A stretch of DNA of 64,000 bases, from positions 20,105 to 84,104 of the forward strand of contig JAGVXH010000005.1 in NCBI GenBank assembly GCA_018303845.1, read 5' to 3'. Shown piece after piece: positions 28,074-37,105 of this stretch (position 1 is the first letter of the stretch; each line of letters opens with the position of its first letter). This DNA is from Candidatus Pacearchaeota archaeon. GTDB taxonomy: Archaea > Nanobdellota > Nanobdellia > Pacearchaeales > GW2011-AR1. A program made the position numbers and the translations under genes. Below the pieces are notes generated by a model. It did not search any database. It worked only from the letters and a program-made list of their open reading frames with translations, and was not told the DNA's origin.

Positions 28074-28466
28074 TTATGAAGCAGCTTTAACTTCCGGCTC
28101 GCAAGTAAACTTTTCATCACATTTCTTAAATCCTAAACCAGAAGGAAGCAATACACCATCAATAAAGCCACCAACACTGAATTGATGGCAACTTCCACTA
28201 ATCTTCTTCAAATCACCTTTATCATCAAAAAACCTTAAATCTTTCTTCTCGCTACACCAAGAACTTTTCTCATTGTTATTACAATCATTTTCACAATCTG
28301 CAATCCTCAACTGAACATTAGATCCACTAGTCCTTCCAGCAATCTGATCCCACATATTAGTCCATCCAGTACTAAATCCCCAAATCAACAAAACCAAAAC
28401 AACAATCCCTAAAACAATAGCAACAATAGTTCCAAGCGTCATCTCCTGTCCTTTCTTATTCACCAT
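28074..28466 (-). CDS. Pilin-like protein
   Basis: MVNKKGQEMTLGTIVAIVLGIVVLVLLIW; Cys-containing ectodomain. Confidence 0.75.
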   Translation of the reverse strand: MVNKKGQEMTLGTIVAIVLGIVVLVLLIWGFSTGWTNMWDQIAGRTSGSNVQLRIADCENDCNNNEKSSWCSEKKDLRFFDDKGDLKKISGSCHQFSVGGFIDGVLLPSGLGFKKCDEKFTCEPEVKAAS

Positions 28467-28532
28467 CTTAACAATCCAACAACTTCATTATTTATAAAAC
28501 TTCCCAAACCCTTTGCGGCATCAATAAATTGC

Positions 28533-30710
28533 CTAAGCGAGCCCAGCCAAAGCAACCGCCCCAACAATCGTCAACCCAATAATAGAACCAGCCGCAACAA
28601 CCAAATACATAATCATAGAAACCTTCAAATTCTTACCGCCTTCCGAAGTCATCTGAATCGGATCCCGCCCACTCTTAATAGTCACCAAAGTAGAGGTTAA
28701 AATAAAAACGACCTCAATCAAATAAACACCGACAACAATCTGCAACCAATAAGTCGGAATCATCTTCGTTACATCAAAAATCGCCAAAATCCCACTAACT
28801 CCACCAGCCTCACCAATAGCTCCTCCGCTTAATCCTCCCGAACTAAACATTGAATTCAAAGCCGAAAGAATTGTAGTAATCATCCCAGACAACCCAACAA
28901 TAATCCCAGAGAGAAGCGGCGCCAAGAAAGTCATATTACTTTTCATATCCGAAATAATTTCAGCCAACAAATCATTCAACCTATCATTAATCTTCTTAAT
29001 ACTCTTAACATAATCACTAATCGACATCAATGACCGAGCAGCAACCTGCAACCCCTTCTTCACCGACTCAACCAAAATCTTCATGCTAGTAGCAACAAGT
29101 TGCGAAGGATAAAAAATAACAGCTCCCCTCTTCGGATCAAAAAGCGCCCTTTCCAAACTCATTCCAAGTTGCCCAATATTCTCATTCACAATTTTGAAGA
29201 ACCCTTCAGTTGCAGTGCCTTTAACGCTTCCAGAAACTTTAGCAAAAGCAATCTCCGCCGGACTCCCGTCCCCAATCCTATTTCCCAACTGGAACAAAGA
29301 CGATGTAAACTCAGCTTCAACTTCCTTGTATTTATTTCTCGTAACTAAAATTTCCTCAGTTCTCTCTTTTGCCCCCACAACAAAAATAACAGCAATAGCA
29401 GCAGGAATACAAAGACTCATCAAAAGAGCACCACTACCAAAAGGACCAGACAAATTTCCAGCCGAATCAGTCAAAATCCCAAACACGCCTCCTCCGCCCA
29501 AAAACCCAAGCCCAATAGAGGACCAAGCATAATCCCTTGTAGTCCCAAGCCAAATCGGAACAGGTGTATATCGCCAAAGAAAAGGAATTAGCCCAATAAC
29601 AAAAAGCGGAAAAGCCAAAACCGCACCCTTCCAATATCCAGCATTACTCTTATATTTAGAATAAAGCGGTGTCTTCTGCAAAACTCCAGACTCACCATAC
29701 CCACCAGGACGCTTCATCATAACATTTTCAGTTAAAGCAATCACCATAAACGGAATCAACACATTAAAAATCAAAAGCACATGATACCAAGCAATCGCAC
29801 CACCAAGCATAGTAGAAGCCAAAGGCAAAATCGCAAGAGCCAGCGTAGGCAAAACAATCCCAAGCATATAAACATTAGTAAGCGGAGCCTTAGCCTCATG
29901 TGTATACTTAAGCATCTTATCATAAACCCCATCCAAAATAACCTGCAAACTTTTTTCCAAAGTAGCAATTCGCCGCGCCTCATCAGGTTCATATAAACTC
30001 GATTCAATCAAATGAAACGCCTCGACAAATTCCAAACTATAATCTTTCCATCGAAGTAAATAATTATCAATAGACTCTTTTATAGTAGAAAACTTCCCTA
30101 CCTCGACATCCCAAAACACCTTACGAAAATCAGTACTCAAAGGTGCCCGCAAATGCTCCGAAGCAAAAGCCACAGCCTTCTCAAAGTTACTAGTATGCTT
30201 CATATAAATCACAATATACAAAATAGCAGGAACCATCTCAGCCGAAGCACTAAGTCTCCATCGCAAAGCAAGCCTTTCCGGAGTCTTCGAAGAATAAAAA
30301 AACAAAAAGATTGAAAAGACGAAAACCAAAAACAAAAACATCATAGAAAAAACACCAGTCAATAACCACACCGCAACAAAAAAAGCAATCCCACCAAAAA
30401 GCGAAAGAAACAAAAGCATAGTAGAAAAAACCAAAACCTCACCAGCTGTAACATTCAAATGCGCAATGTCAATAGCCTCATCAATCCGTGCCTTATCTTT
30501 TTCACCAACCTTAATAGAAAGAATATTCCCCATCGACTTACACCATCTCTCATACCGCGAAAATTCAGGCGCCATCTCTCCTTGAAACTTCTCGTAACTC
30601 TTAGAGAATCCCGCCCCCCGTCCCCCATCCCCCACAGCCTTATCATATCCCTTCATCTGCCTTTCTATCTTCGCCCCATACTTATTCAAAATATCTTCAG
30701 TACTAACCAC
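28533..30710 (-). CDS. TadC/FlaJ-like type II/IV secretion membrane protein
   Basis: 725 aa, multiple TM segments, two similar cytosolic helical blocks. Confidence 0.82.
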   Translation of the reverse strand: MVSTEDILNKYGAKIERQMKGYDKAVGDGGRGAGFSKSYEKFQGEMAPEFSRYERWCKSMGNILSIKVGEKDKARIDEAIDIAHLNVTAGEVLVFSTMLLFLSLFGGIAFFVAVWLLTGVFSMMFLFLVFVFSIFLFFYSSKTPERLALRWRLSASAEMVPAILYIVIYMKHTSNFEKAVAFASEHLRAPLSTDFRKVFWDVEVGKFSTIKESIDNYLLRWKDYSLEFVEAFHLIESSLYEPDEARRIATLEKSLQVILDGVYDKMLKYTHEAKAPLTNVYMLGIVLPTLALAILPLASTMLGGAIAWYHVLLIFNVLIPFMVIALTENVMMKRPGGYGESGVLQKTPLYSKYKSNAGYWKGAVLAFPLFVIGLIPFLWRYTPVPIWLGTTRDYAWSSIGLGFLGGGGVFGILTDSAGNLSGPFGSGALLMSLCIPAAIAVIFVVGAKERTEEILVTRNKYKEVEAEFTSSLFQLGNRIGDGSPAEIAFAKVSGSVKGTATEGFFKIVNENIGQLGMSLERALFDPKRGAVIFYPSQLVATSMKILVESVKKGLQVAARSLMSISDYVKSIKKINDRLNDLLAEIISDMKSNMTFLAPLLSGIIVGLSGMITTILSALNSMFSSGGLSGGAIGEAGGVSGILAIFDVTKMIPTYWLQIVVGVYLIEVVFILTSTLVTIKSGRDPIQMTSEGGKNLKVSMIMYLVVAAGSIIGLTIVGAVALAGLA

Positions 30711-30794
30711 ATTTCACCTCCACAATCCCAAAACACCAATACTCTTAAACTTTATCCTCGCAAAAATCATATTAAACAATTTTAAATAATAAAC

Positions 30795-33700
30795 CTATGA
30801 CTTCAATTTCAAAAATTGTTTTTTAACATTCTTCCAATAAATTATTACAAAAATCAACAAGACAACAAGAACAACAATCAATCCCGCAATAAATCTATTC
30901 CCGCCTATCGTATCAAAAACTACATTCCCAGTAATAATTCCCTTATCCATTTCCTCCGTCTTCACAACAGGCATTTCTTTGGCAGGTACCACGTCGACAC
31001 CAGCCACAGCTCCAGTAGATGCAACCGGAACACTCTCACTAATAGACGTCAAAAGAATCTCAGCCCTACCAGCAGAAACACTCTTAAGATAAACATCCAA
31101 ATCATAAACTCCATTACCATCAACATCCACCTTCTTTGTCTGCCCGGGAACAAGGTCAAAAGTAACAGGGGTACTAGAAACCGTAATCGTCACCTTATCG
31201 CCAGATATACTATCGACTTTCAATGTATGACTCTGTCCAGCCAAATTAAAATCAACCTTGTAACCTCTGCCTAAAGAAATATCATACCCTGTAGAAAGAT
31301 CTGTTGCAGAAGGACTATATGTGGGATAGCTTCCACTACTACCTGAAGAACCAGAAGAAGCAGCATCTACAGTATAAGTAGTTTCAGCTAATACCGAATT
31401 TCCAGCATAATCAACAGCGGTACAATTCGTAGTAATGGTCCCAGCAACAGAAGTGGAGGGATTCGTAGTATAAGTGATCGAACTTACTCCCGAAGATGCA
31501 TCAGTTGCAGAACAGGTACAAGTAACGGTGCCACCGATTTGAACAGCAGAATCGCTACAGGCAAAAGTTATAACAGGATCAACACTATCTAAAAGAATAG
31601 TATAACGCCCACTGTTATTCGCATTTCCAAGAGTATCATTTGAAGTTGCATTATAATAATAAACTCCATCAGTCAGATTAGTAAAATTAATAGATGTGGG
31701 GGAACTTGTACCCAGGCTTGAATTAATTAAAACTACAGAGGAATTATATAATCTAATAAAAATAGTACTCAATGTCCCTGAATCTGCAGCCGTTACATTA
31801 ATAAAAATATTTGAGGTGGAAACATTAGAATTATTCGCACTAGGAGACACAAATACTATAGAAGAAGGACTCGTGGTATCTATATTAATAGTTCTCGTAG
31901 CCGTAGAATTAATATTCCCAGCAATGTCTACAATAGTCACATTGTAAGTATGAGTAGTATCACTTAACCCTGTCCAATTAATTGTATGAGTAGCATCAGT
32001 GTATGTCGTAGTATTAACAATTCCCGTCGTATTATATAATCTAAATGTTATATTAACTTCATTTACTTCTGTAACACTCGCATTGACATAAATATTAGAG
32101 ACGGACACATTAGCATTATCAACAGAAGTTCCAGTTCCATAATCAATTGCTGGAGTCGTAGAATCTATTTGAACAACATATGAATCATTTAGCCCAAATG
32201 TACCCAACGTATCATTTGCATAAACAAAAATTGTATTATTCCCATCTGCTAATCCCGTCAAAGCAATTAAGCTAGTATTACACCAACCAGAAACATATGC
32301 AATTGTTTGGTTAGTTCCATTTGCATTAACAACACAAGCACTTCTGCCAGTACCTTCATTGGTAAGAGAAATATTTAACGTTAAAGTTTGCAAATTTGTC
32401 TTTGTTGTTCCATTTACATAAAGTGGCAAAGAAATTCCAGGAGGAGTTGAAGTAACATTACTAACTGAAATAGTATTAGCGATTAATGTAACTTCTTTTT
32501 GCCCCAATGCTCTTCCAGTCAAAACTGCACCGTTCTGTAACGCAATAGTTGTTGTATCCGGCCCGCCTAAAATATTTCCTTTAAACTGAGAAGTTGTTCC
32601 AAGCGTTGTTGTTCCAGCAACTGCCCAAAAAATATTACTTGCTTGTGCGCCACCAGAAAGAACTACACTTGTAGCAGAACTAATATCCAAATTTCCAGAT
32701 ATACTAAAAATCCATACATCGTCAGAATCCCCATAAAGTGTAACATCTGTAGGTATTGTTACTCCGGTAGTCCAATCATAAAAACCCGCCACCAAAGTCA
32801 TTCCTCCAATATTTCCTGTACCTAATTCATTAGCAACAGGATTTGTTCTTCCATTGGCATCCGTCCAAGCAGCTTCCATTGCACTTACAGCAGCAGTCAA
32901 ATCAGCAGGAGTTGTACAATTTAAAGTACTATAGTCAGCCGCATAAACATTCCCTGACACTAAAGACGAAGTTGAAAAACATTCTGAAGAATCTAAAGAT
33001 AATCCAAATCCTTGAATAAAAGATGCAGCAGCTGGGCTCACTCCAATATCTCCAATAATAGCAGTAGTTCCAGTCGTAGTTATTTGAGTCTTTGAAAGAA
33101 TTGTAAAATTCGCCGCTGTTCCCAAATCAACTGTTGCTTGTGTATATAACGAACCATTTATTTGAACAACATAAGAGTCATTGAGGCCAAAATTATTAAG
33201 CGTATCATTTGCATAAACATTAATTGTGTGGTTCCCATTAGCTAGGTTTGTTAAAGCAATCGAAGTAGTATTACACCAACCAGAAACATATGAAATTGTT
33301 TGATTTGTTCCATTTACATTAATAATGCAAACACTTATGTTCGAACTAGCATCTACAGCTGAAATATTAAGTGCCAAAGTTTGAAAACTTGTTTTTGTTG
33401 TTGCATTTACATATCCTGGCAATGCGATAACTGGTCCTGTCGTATCATTTACCGTTACTCCTATAGTTGAAACAACAGTCCATCCAGTAGAATTCGTTGT
33501 TGTAATAGTAAAATTATAATTTCCTGGACTTGAAGCAGTAGCATTAAACCAAAAATATGCCAATGTTCCATTTTCTACCAAGCTAACAGTATCATTATTC
33601 CAAATTAAAGAAACAGTAGTATTAGAAAATAAAGAGCTAGTAACATTTGTTCCGTTCGAATCTGCCGCAAAAGAAAATACACTAGGAAATGTAATATTAA

Positions 33701-33908
33701 CTCCGGTTATATTATCAAGTGTATCTATATTACTAACCGTTATATTATAAACCGACTCAACAGATTCATTAACAGAAAATGCACTAAGGCCACTAGTTGG
33801 CGCAACAGTCAAAGCTGCAAAAGCAAAAGTAATAGATAAAAAAATTCCCAAAAATAAAAAAATTCCCAAAAATAAATTATAATTATTTTTAATTAATCTT
33901 TTTTTCAT
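30795..33908 (-). CDS. Large surface protein: Ig-like repeats, DUF3494 (ice-binding-like) domain, C-terminal TM anchor
   Basis: LGTAANFTILSKTQITTTGTTAIIGDIGVSPAAASFIQGFGLSLDSS...DVWIFSISGNLDISSATSVVLSGGAQASNIFWAVAGTTTLGTTSQFKGNILGG...VLTGRALGQKEVTLIANTIS; C-term FIAGLIVVLVVLLIFVIIYWKNVKKQFLKLKS. Confidence 0.88.
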   Translation of the reverse strand: MKKRLIKNNYNLFLGIFLFLGIFLSITFAFAALTVAPTSGLSAFSVNESVESVYNITVSNIDTLDNITGVNITFPSVFSFAADSNGTNVTSSLFSNTTVSLIWNNDTVSLVENGTLAYFWFNATASSPGNYNFTITTTNSTGWTVVSTIGVTVNDTTGPVIALPGYVNATTKTSFQTLALNISAVDASSNISVCIINVNGTNQTISYVSGWCNTTSIALTNLANGNHTINVYANDTLNNFGLNDSYVVQINGSLYTQATVDLGTAANFTILSKTQITTTGTTAIIGDIGVSPAAASFIQGFGLSLDSSECFSTSSLVSGNVYAADYSTLNCTTPADLTAAVSAMEAAWTDANGRTNPVANELGTGNIGGMTLVAGFYDWTTGVTIPTDVTLYGDSDDVWIFSISGNLDISSATSVVLSGGAQASNIFWAVAGTTTLGTTSQFKGNILGGPDTTTIALQNGAVLTGRALGQKEVTLIANTISVSNVTSTPPGISLPLYVNGTTKTNLQTLTLNISLTNEGTGRSACVVNANGTNQTIAYVSGWCNTSLIALTGLADGNNTIFVYANDTLGTFGLNDSYVVQIDSTTPAIDYGTGTSVDNANVSVSNIYVNASVTEVNEVNITFRLYNTTGIVNTTTYTDATHTINWTGLSDTTHTYNVTIVDIAGNINSTATRTINIDTTSPSSIVFVSPSANNSNVSTSNIFINVTAADSGTLSTIFIRLYNSSVVLINSSLGTSSPTSINFTNLTDGVYYYNATSNDTLGNANNSGRYTILLDSVDPVITFACSDSAVQIGGTVTCTCSATDASSGVSSITYTTNPSTSVAGTITTNCTAVDYAGNSVLAETTYTVDAASSGSSGSSGSYPTYSPSATDLSTGYDISLGRGYKVDFNLAGQSHTLKVDSISGDKVTITVSSTPVTFDLVPGQTKKVDVDGNGVYDLDVYLKSVSAGRAEILLTSISESVPVASTGAVAGVDVVPAKEMPVVKTEEMDKGIITGNVVFDTIGGNRFIAGLIVVLVVLLIFVIIYWKNVKKQFLKLKS

Positions 33909-34122
33909 ACTTTATTGCTACTACAATAAGCTTATCTATTTTCTCACTAAGATATTCGTATGTACCCGCGCAAAATTATCAAAGTTAATTTTATACCCTT
34001 TGCCAGAATAAATATCACACTCAATAAAAAGTTCAGTCCAAGAAAAAAACATATTAGAGAATCACTACTTCAGAATAAATTACAATCATAACCACAGCAG
34101 TCACAATTAAAGCTTAAAAGAA

Positions 34123-35118
34123 CTATCCATAATATTCTTCTTCAAACATTCTTAATATTAAAATAGTTAATGCGAGCAACAAAGGACCTATAAAAATACC
34201 CATTACTCCGAAAGATAATACTCCCACAAAAATACCTACAAGACTCACTAAAGGATGAATTTTTGATATCTTTTCAGCCAGATAAGGTCTTATGAGATTA
34301 TCTATATTGCTTAATATAAGTCCAAAAATAAGAATTCCTCCGCCTGCCCTATAATCTCCTTGAAAAAATTGAATCACAGCTGCAGGAATCCAGACAAATG
34401 GAGGACCTATAACCGGGAAAAAAGATAATATTGCAGTAACAAATCCCCATAGAAATGCTCCTTGAATTCCAAATATCAAAAAAGAAATAGCTAATAATCC
34501 CCCCTGAATCAACGCAATTATTCCCCCAACAAATACGGTACTGTAAGATATGTCCTTAAGTTTATCAACCAATTCATTAGAATTTTTTTCATTAAATGGA
34601 ACAACTTTCTTTATTTTATCATATATTGGACCCTGAGTTAGCATAAAGAATAATAAAAAGAGAGCAATAATCAAATTTATTATAAAATCTCCAATATCTA
34701 AGGCAATATTCAAAAATAAAGAAGAAACCAATTTTCCAAATCCAATTAATTGTTGAGCCAAGATTTCCTTGCTTAACCCAGGGAATATTTTTGTTATCCC
34801 CTTACTAACCATCTCACTTGTATCAGATATTATATTTGGATCTTGAAAAACGGAAAAGAGTTCGTTTCCCACTAATCCTAATAAAAATAATAATGGGAGG
34901 ATAATAACAAAAAGGCTAATAAAAACTATAATCCAAGCAGACAATTTTTTACCCCATCCTTTTTTAATCATTAAATCATAAAGAGGAAACAAAACGACAT
35001 ACAAAAGCAATCCTCCAAAAAAACCTTCAGCAAACATGTAAATCGTGTACAATAAAAATGCCGATAAGATTAAAACTATTATTGTCGCAAAATAAAACCT
35101 AAACTTTTCTTTATTCAT
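34123..35118 (-). CDS. AI-2E family transporter (UPF0118)
   Basis: IPAAVIQFFQGDYRAGGGILIFGLILSNIDNLIRPYL...HPLVSLVGIFVGVLSFGVMGIFIGPLLLAL. Confidence 0.9.
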   Translation of the reverse strand: MNKEKFRFYFATIIVLILSAFLLYTIYMFAEGFFGGLLLYVVLFPLYDLMIKKGWGKKLSAWIIVFISLFVIILPLLFLLGLVGNELFSVFQDPNIISDTSEMVSKGITKIFPGLSKEILAQQLIGFGKLVSSLFLNIALDIGDFIINLIIALFLLFFMLTQGPIYDKIKKVVPFNEKNSNELVDKLKDISYSTVFVGGIIALIQGGLLAISFLIFGIQGAFLWGFVTAILSFFPVIGPPFVWIPAAVIQFFQGDYRAGGGILIFGLILSNIDNLIRPYLAEKISKIHPLVSLVGIFVGVLSFGVMGIFIGPLLLALTILILRMFEEEYYG

Positions 35119-35147
35119 TTTTCTAAATAATTTATCATCTCAATAAT

Positions 35148-35297
35148 TTATTTAGTTTTAATCTTGTCCTTAGCTCTTTTTGCCATTTTCCCAATTGCCC
35201 TTTTGAGGACTTTCTTCTCTTCGTCCACAATTTCCTCCGTCAAGGGATCTCTCGCAATTGTTTCAGCAATTGTTTTTAATTGTTTTTTCATTTTCAT
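35148..35297 (-). CDS. Small basic protein (49 aa)
   Basis: Manual translation MKMKKQLKTIAETIARDPLTEEIVDEEKKVLKRAIGKMAKRAKDKIKTK; start overlaps upstream stop. Confidence 0.45.
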   Translation of the reverse strand: MKMKKQLKTIAETIARDPLTEEIVDEEKKVLKRAIGKMAKRAKDKIKTK

Positions 35298-35617
35298 TTT
35301 AAACTCCTATAGATTAAGCCAATGACATAAAGAAGAACTCCCAAGCCAAGATAAATCATCCATATTTTAATCATTGGGAAAAAATCATTAATCATTAATC
35401 CTATACCTATTAGAAATAATAAAGATCCCAAAAGGACAAACATAAAATATGTTATTTGTTTTTTTAAAGTAGATTTAAGGAAAGAAAAATCTCCTAACTT
35501 CTGAAGCAAATCCTCTGTGTTATCCCCTATAGATTCAAACAATGACCCCACAATCCTATCAAACAGCAACTTCAAAGGATATGTTTTCTTCATTTTTTTA
35601 ATTTCTTTTTTCTTCAT
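35294..35617 (-). CDS. Hypothetical membrane protein (107 aa)
   Basis: Two TM segments. Confidence 0.55.
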   Translation of the reverse strand: MKKKEIKKMKKTYPLKLLFDRIVGSLFESIGDNTEDLLQKLGDFSFLKSTLKKQITYFMFVLLGSLLFLIGIGLMINDFFPMIKIWMIYLGLGVLLYVIGLIYRSLK

Positions 35618-35634
35618 TTTTACCCAAATATAAT

Positions 35635-35793
35635 TTAGCCTGCAATCATTACAGAATTAGCATCCAATATAACCTCTTTTTGTTCAAATACTCTTTCGTT
35701 TAATATTGCACCAATATTAAACACAGCCAACCCATCAACACCAACGACCATTCCTCCAAATCCTCCATTTCCAATAATCACACATTTTTTCAT
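35635..35793 (-). pseudogene. Probable remnant of a DUF3494 domain C-terminus
   Basis: Manual translation ends AVFNIGAILNERVFEQKEVILDANSVMIAG, cf. VLTGRALGQKEVTLIANTISVSN in the 30795-33908 protein. Confidence 0.6.
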
Positions 35794-35961
35794 ATTTTTA
35801 TTAATTTTTTAAATTATATATACCTGAAGACGAATATATGTTCACTCTCCACGCCAAAATAAATCATAAACCAACCAACTATGCAAATTATTCTAGAACA
35901 ATCCGTCTCATCTAATTAGATTTCATATCCCTTATTTACTCCAATCATATCTAAAAACTTA

Positions 35962-36357
35962 TCACATATTCCGACTCAAAACCAAAACTCCGACAACCCC
36001 AACCGCAAACAAAATAGCCCCGAATAAACCACTCCCAACATCAGCAAACCCAACAACATTCCCTGTAATATTCCCAAGTAACATCAGCCCACCCAAAGCA
36101 AAAAGAGCAAGCGCCAAAGAATACAAAGCCTTAACCTTCACACGAGGGTCCATATGTTCCCTAACACTTTTATAATCATAATAGGCTCTTCTCTTTTCAA
36201 GTGGGCTCAGATTCTTAACATTCCTTATCCTTCTCTTCACAATCCACTCAGCATTCTCCCATTGGCCATTATCAATAAAAGCATAAAGAATCTTCCTATA
36301 TTGTTCATCTACTTCGCCTCTAGAAATATCACCTAAACCACCAACCATATCAATCAA
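35962..36357 (-). CDS. Hypothetical membrane protein (131 aa)
   Basis: ORF with C-terminal TM segments. Confidence 0.55.
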   Translation of the reverse strand: MIDMVGGLGDISRGEVDEQYRKILYAFIDNGQWENAEWIVKRRIRNVKNLSPLEKRRAYYDYKSVREHMDPRVKVKALYSLALALFALGGLMLLGNITGNVVGFADVGSGLFGAILFAVGVVGVLVLSRNM

Positions 36358-36387
36358 AACGATCTTGTCTATATAAAATTAATCATA

Positions 36388-37092
36388 CTAAAAATTTTCC
36401 CTCTTATCTCTCTTGGAATAAATTTCACTCCCAAGAATCGCAGATATAGTATATGCTAACGCAAACTCACAATAAATAGAAGGAAAAGCAAGCCCCATAG
36501 CAGGAAAAATAGAAAGCAAAAGAAGTGGAGCGATAATAGTAACAGTGCCAATAATAATCCAAAAATAATAAATTTTATGCATATTTCTTTTTTTAATATG
36601 TAAAAGAAAAATTACCCCCACTATAAGTATAAACCCAAAATAATAAGTTAAATAAGCAATAGATAAAAAAAGATGCTTGGAAGAATACAAAAATGTTTCA
36701 ACATAAACAAAAAGCCAAGAACAATTAGCATTTAAAATAAAATCTTCTTTAATAAAAACAATAAAAGTGACCACTACGGGGAAAACATAAAGAACCCAAT
36801 TCCAAAATTTAGTATTGGTAAATCTAATCGCCATATGCAAACCAACGGCAGGCAAAAATGTATATGTCGCAAACCCAACAGATGCCCACAAAAAAGAATT
36901 ACTAGAAACACAAAGCATAAATTCACTAAACTGATAAAAACCCAAAATATAAACAAAAATAGCAGAAAAAACTGGAACCAAATAATTTTTATATCTAAAC
37001 AAAATAAAACTAGCAACGACAAATTCTACTATTGCAGTAGTCAACGAAACCCATGGAGTAAAACACATATTAAAATCCAACAATAAAAACAC
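36388..37092 (-). CDS. Hypothetical multi-TM protein (234 aa)
   Basis: ORF track; hydrophobic. Confidence 0.6.
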   Translation of the reverse strand: MFLLLDFNMCFTPWVSLTTAIVEFVVASFILFRYKNYLVPVFSAIFVYILGFYQFSEFMLCVSSNSFLWASVGFATYTFLPAVGLHMAIRFTNTKFWNWVLYVFPVVVTFIVFIKEDFILNANCSWLFVYVETFLYSSKHLFLSIAYLTYYFGFILIVGVIFLLHIKKRNMHKIYYFWIIIGTVTIIAPLLLLSIFPAMGLAFPSIYCEFALAYTISAILGSEIYSKRDKRENF

Positions 37093-37105
37093 TATTTAAA
37101 TATTT

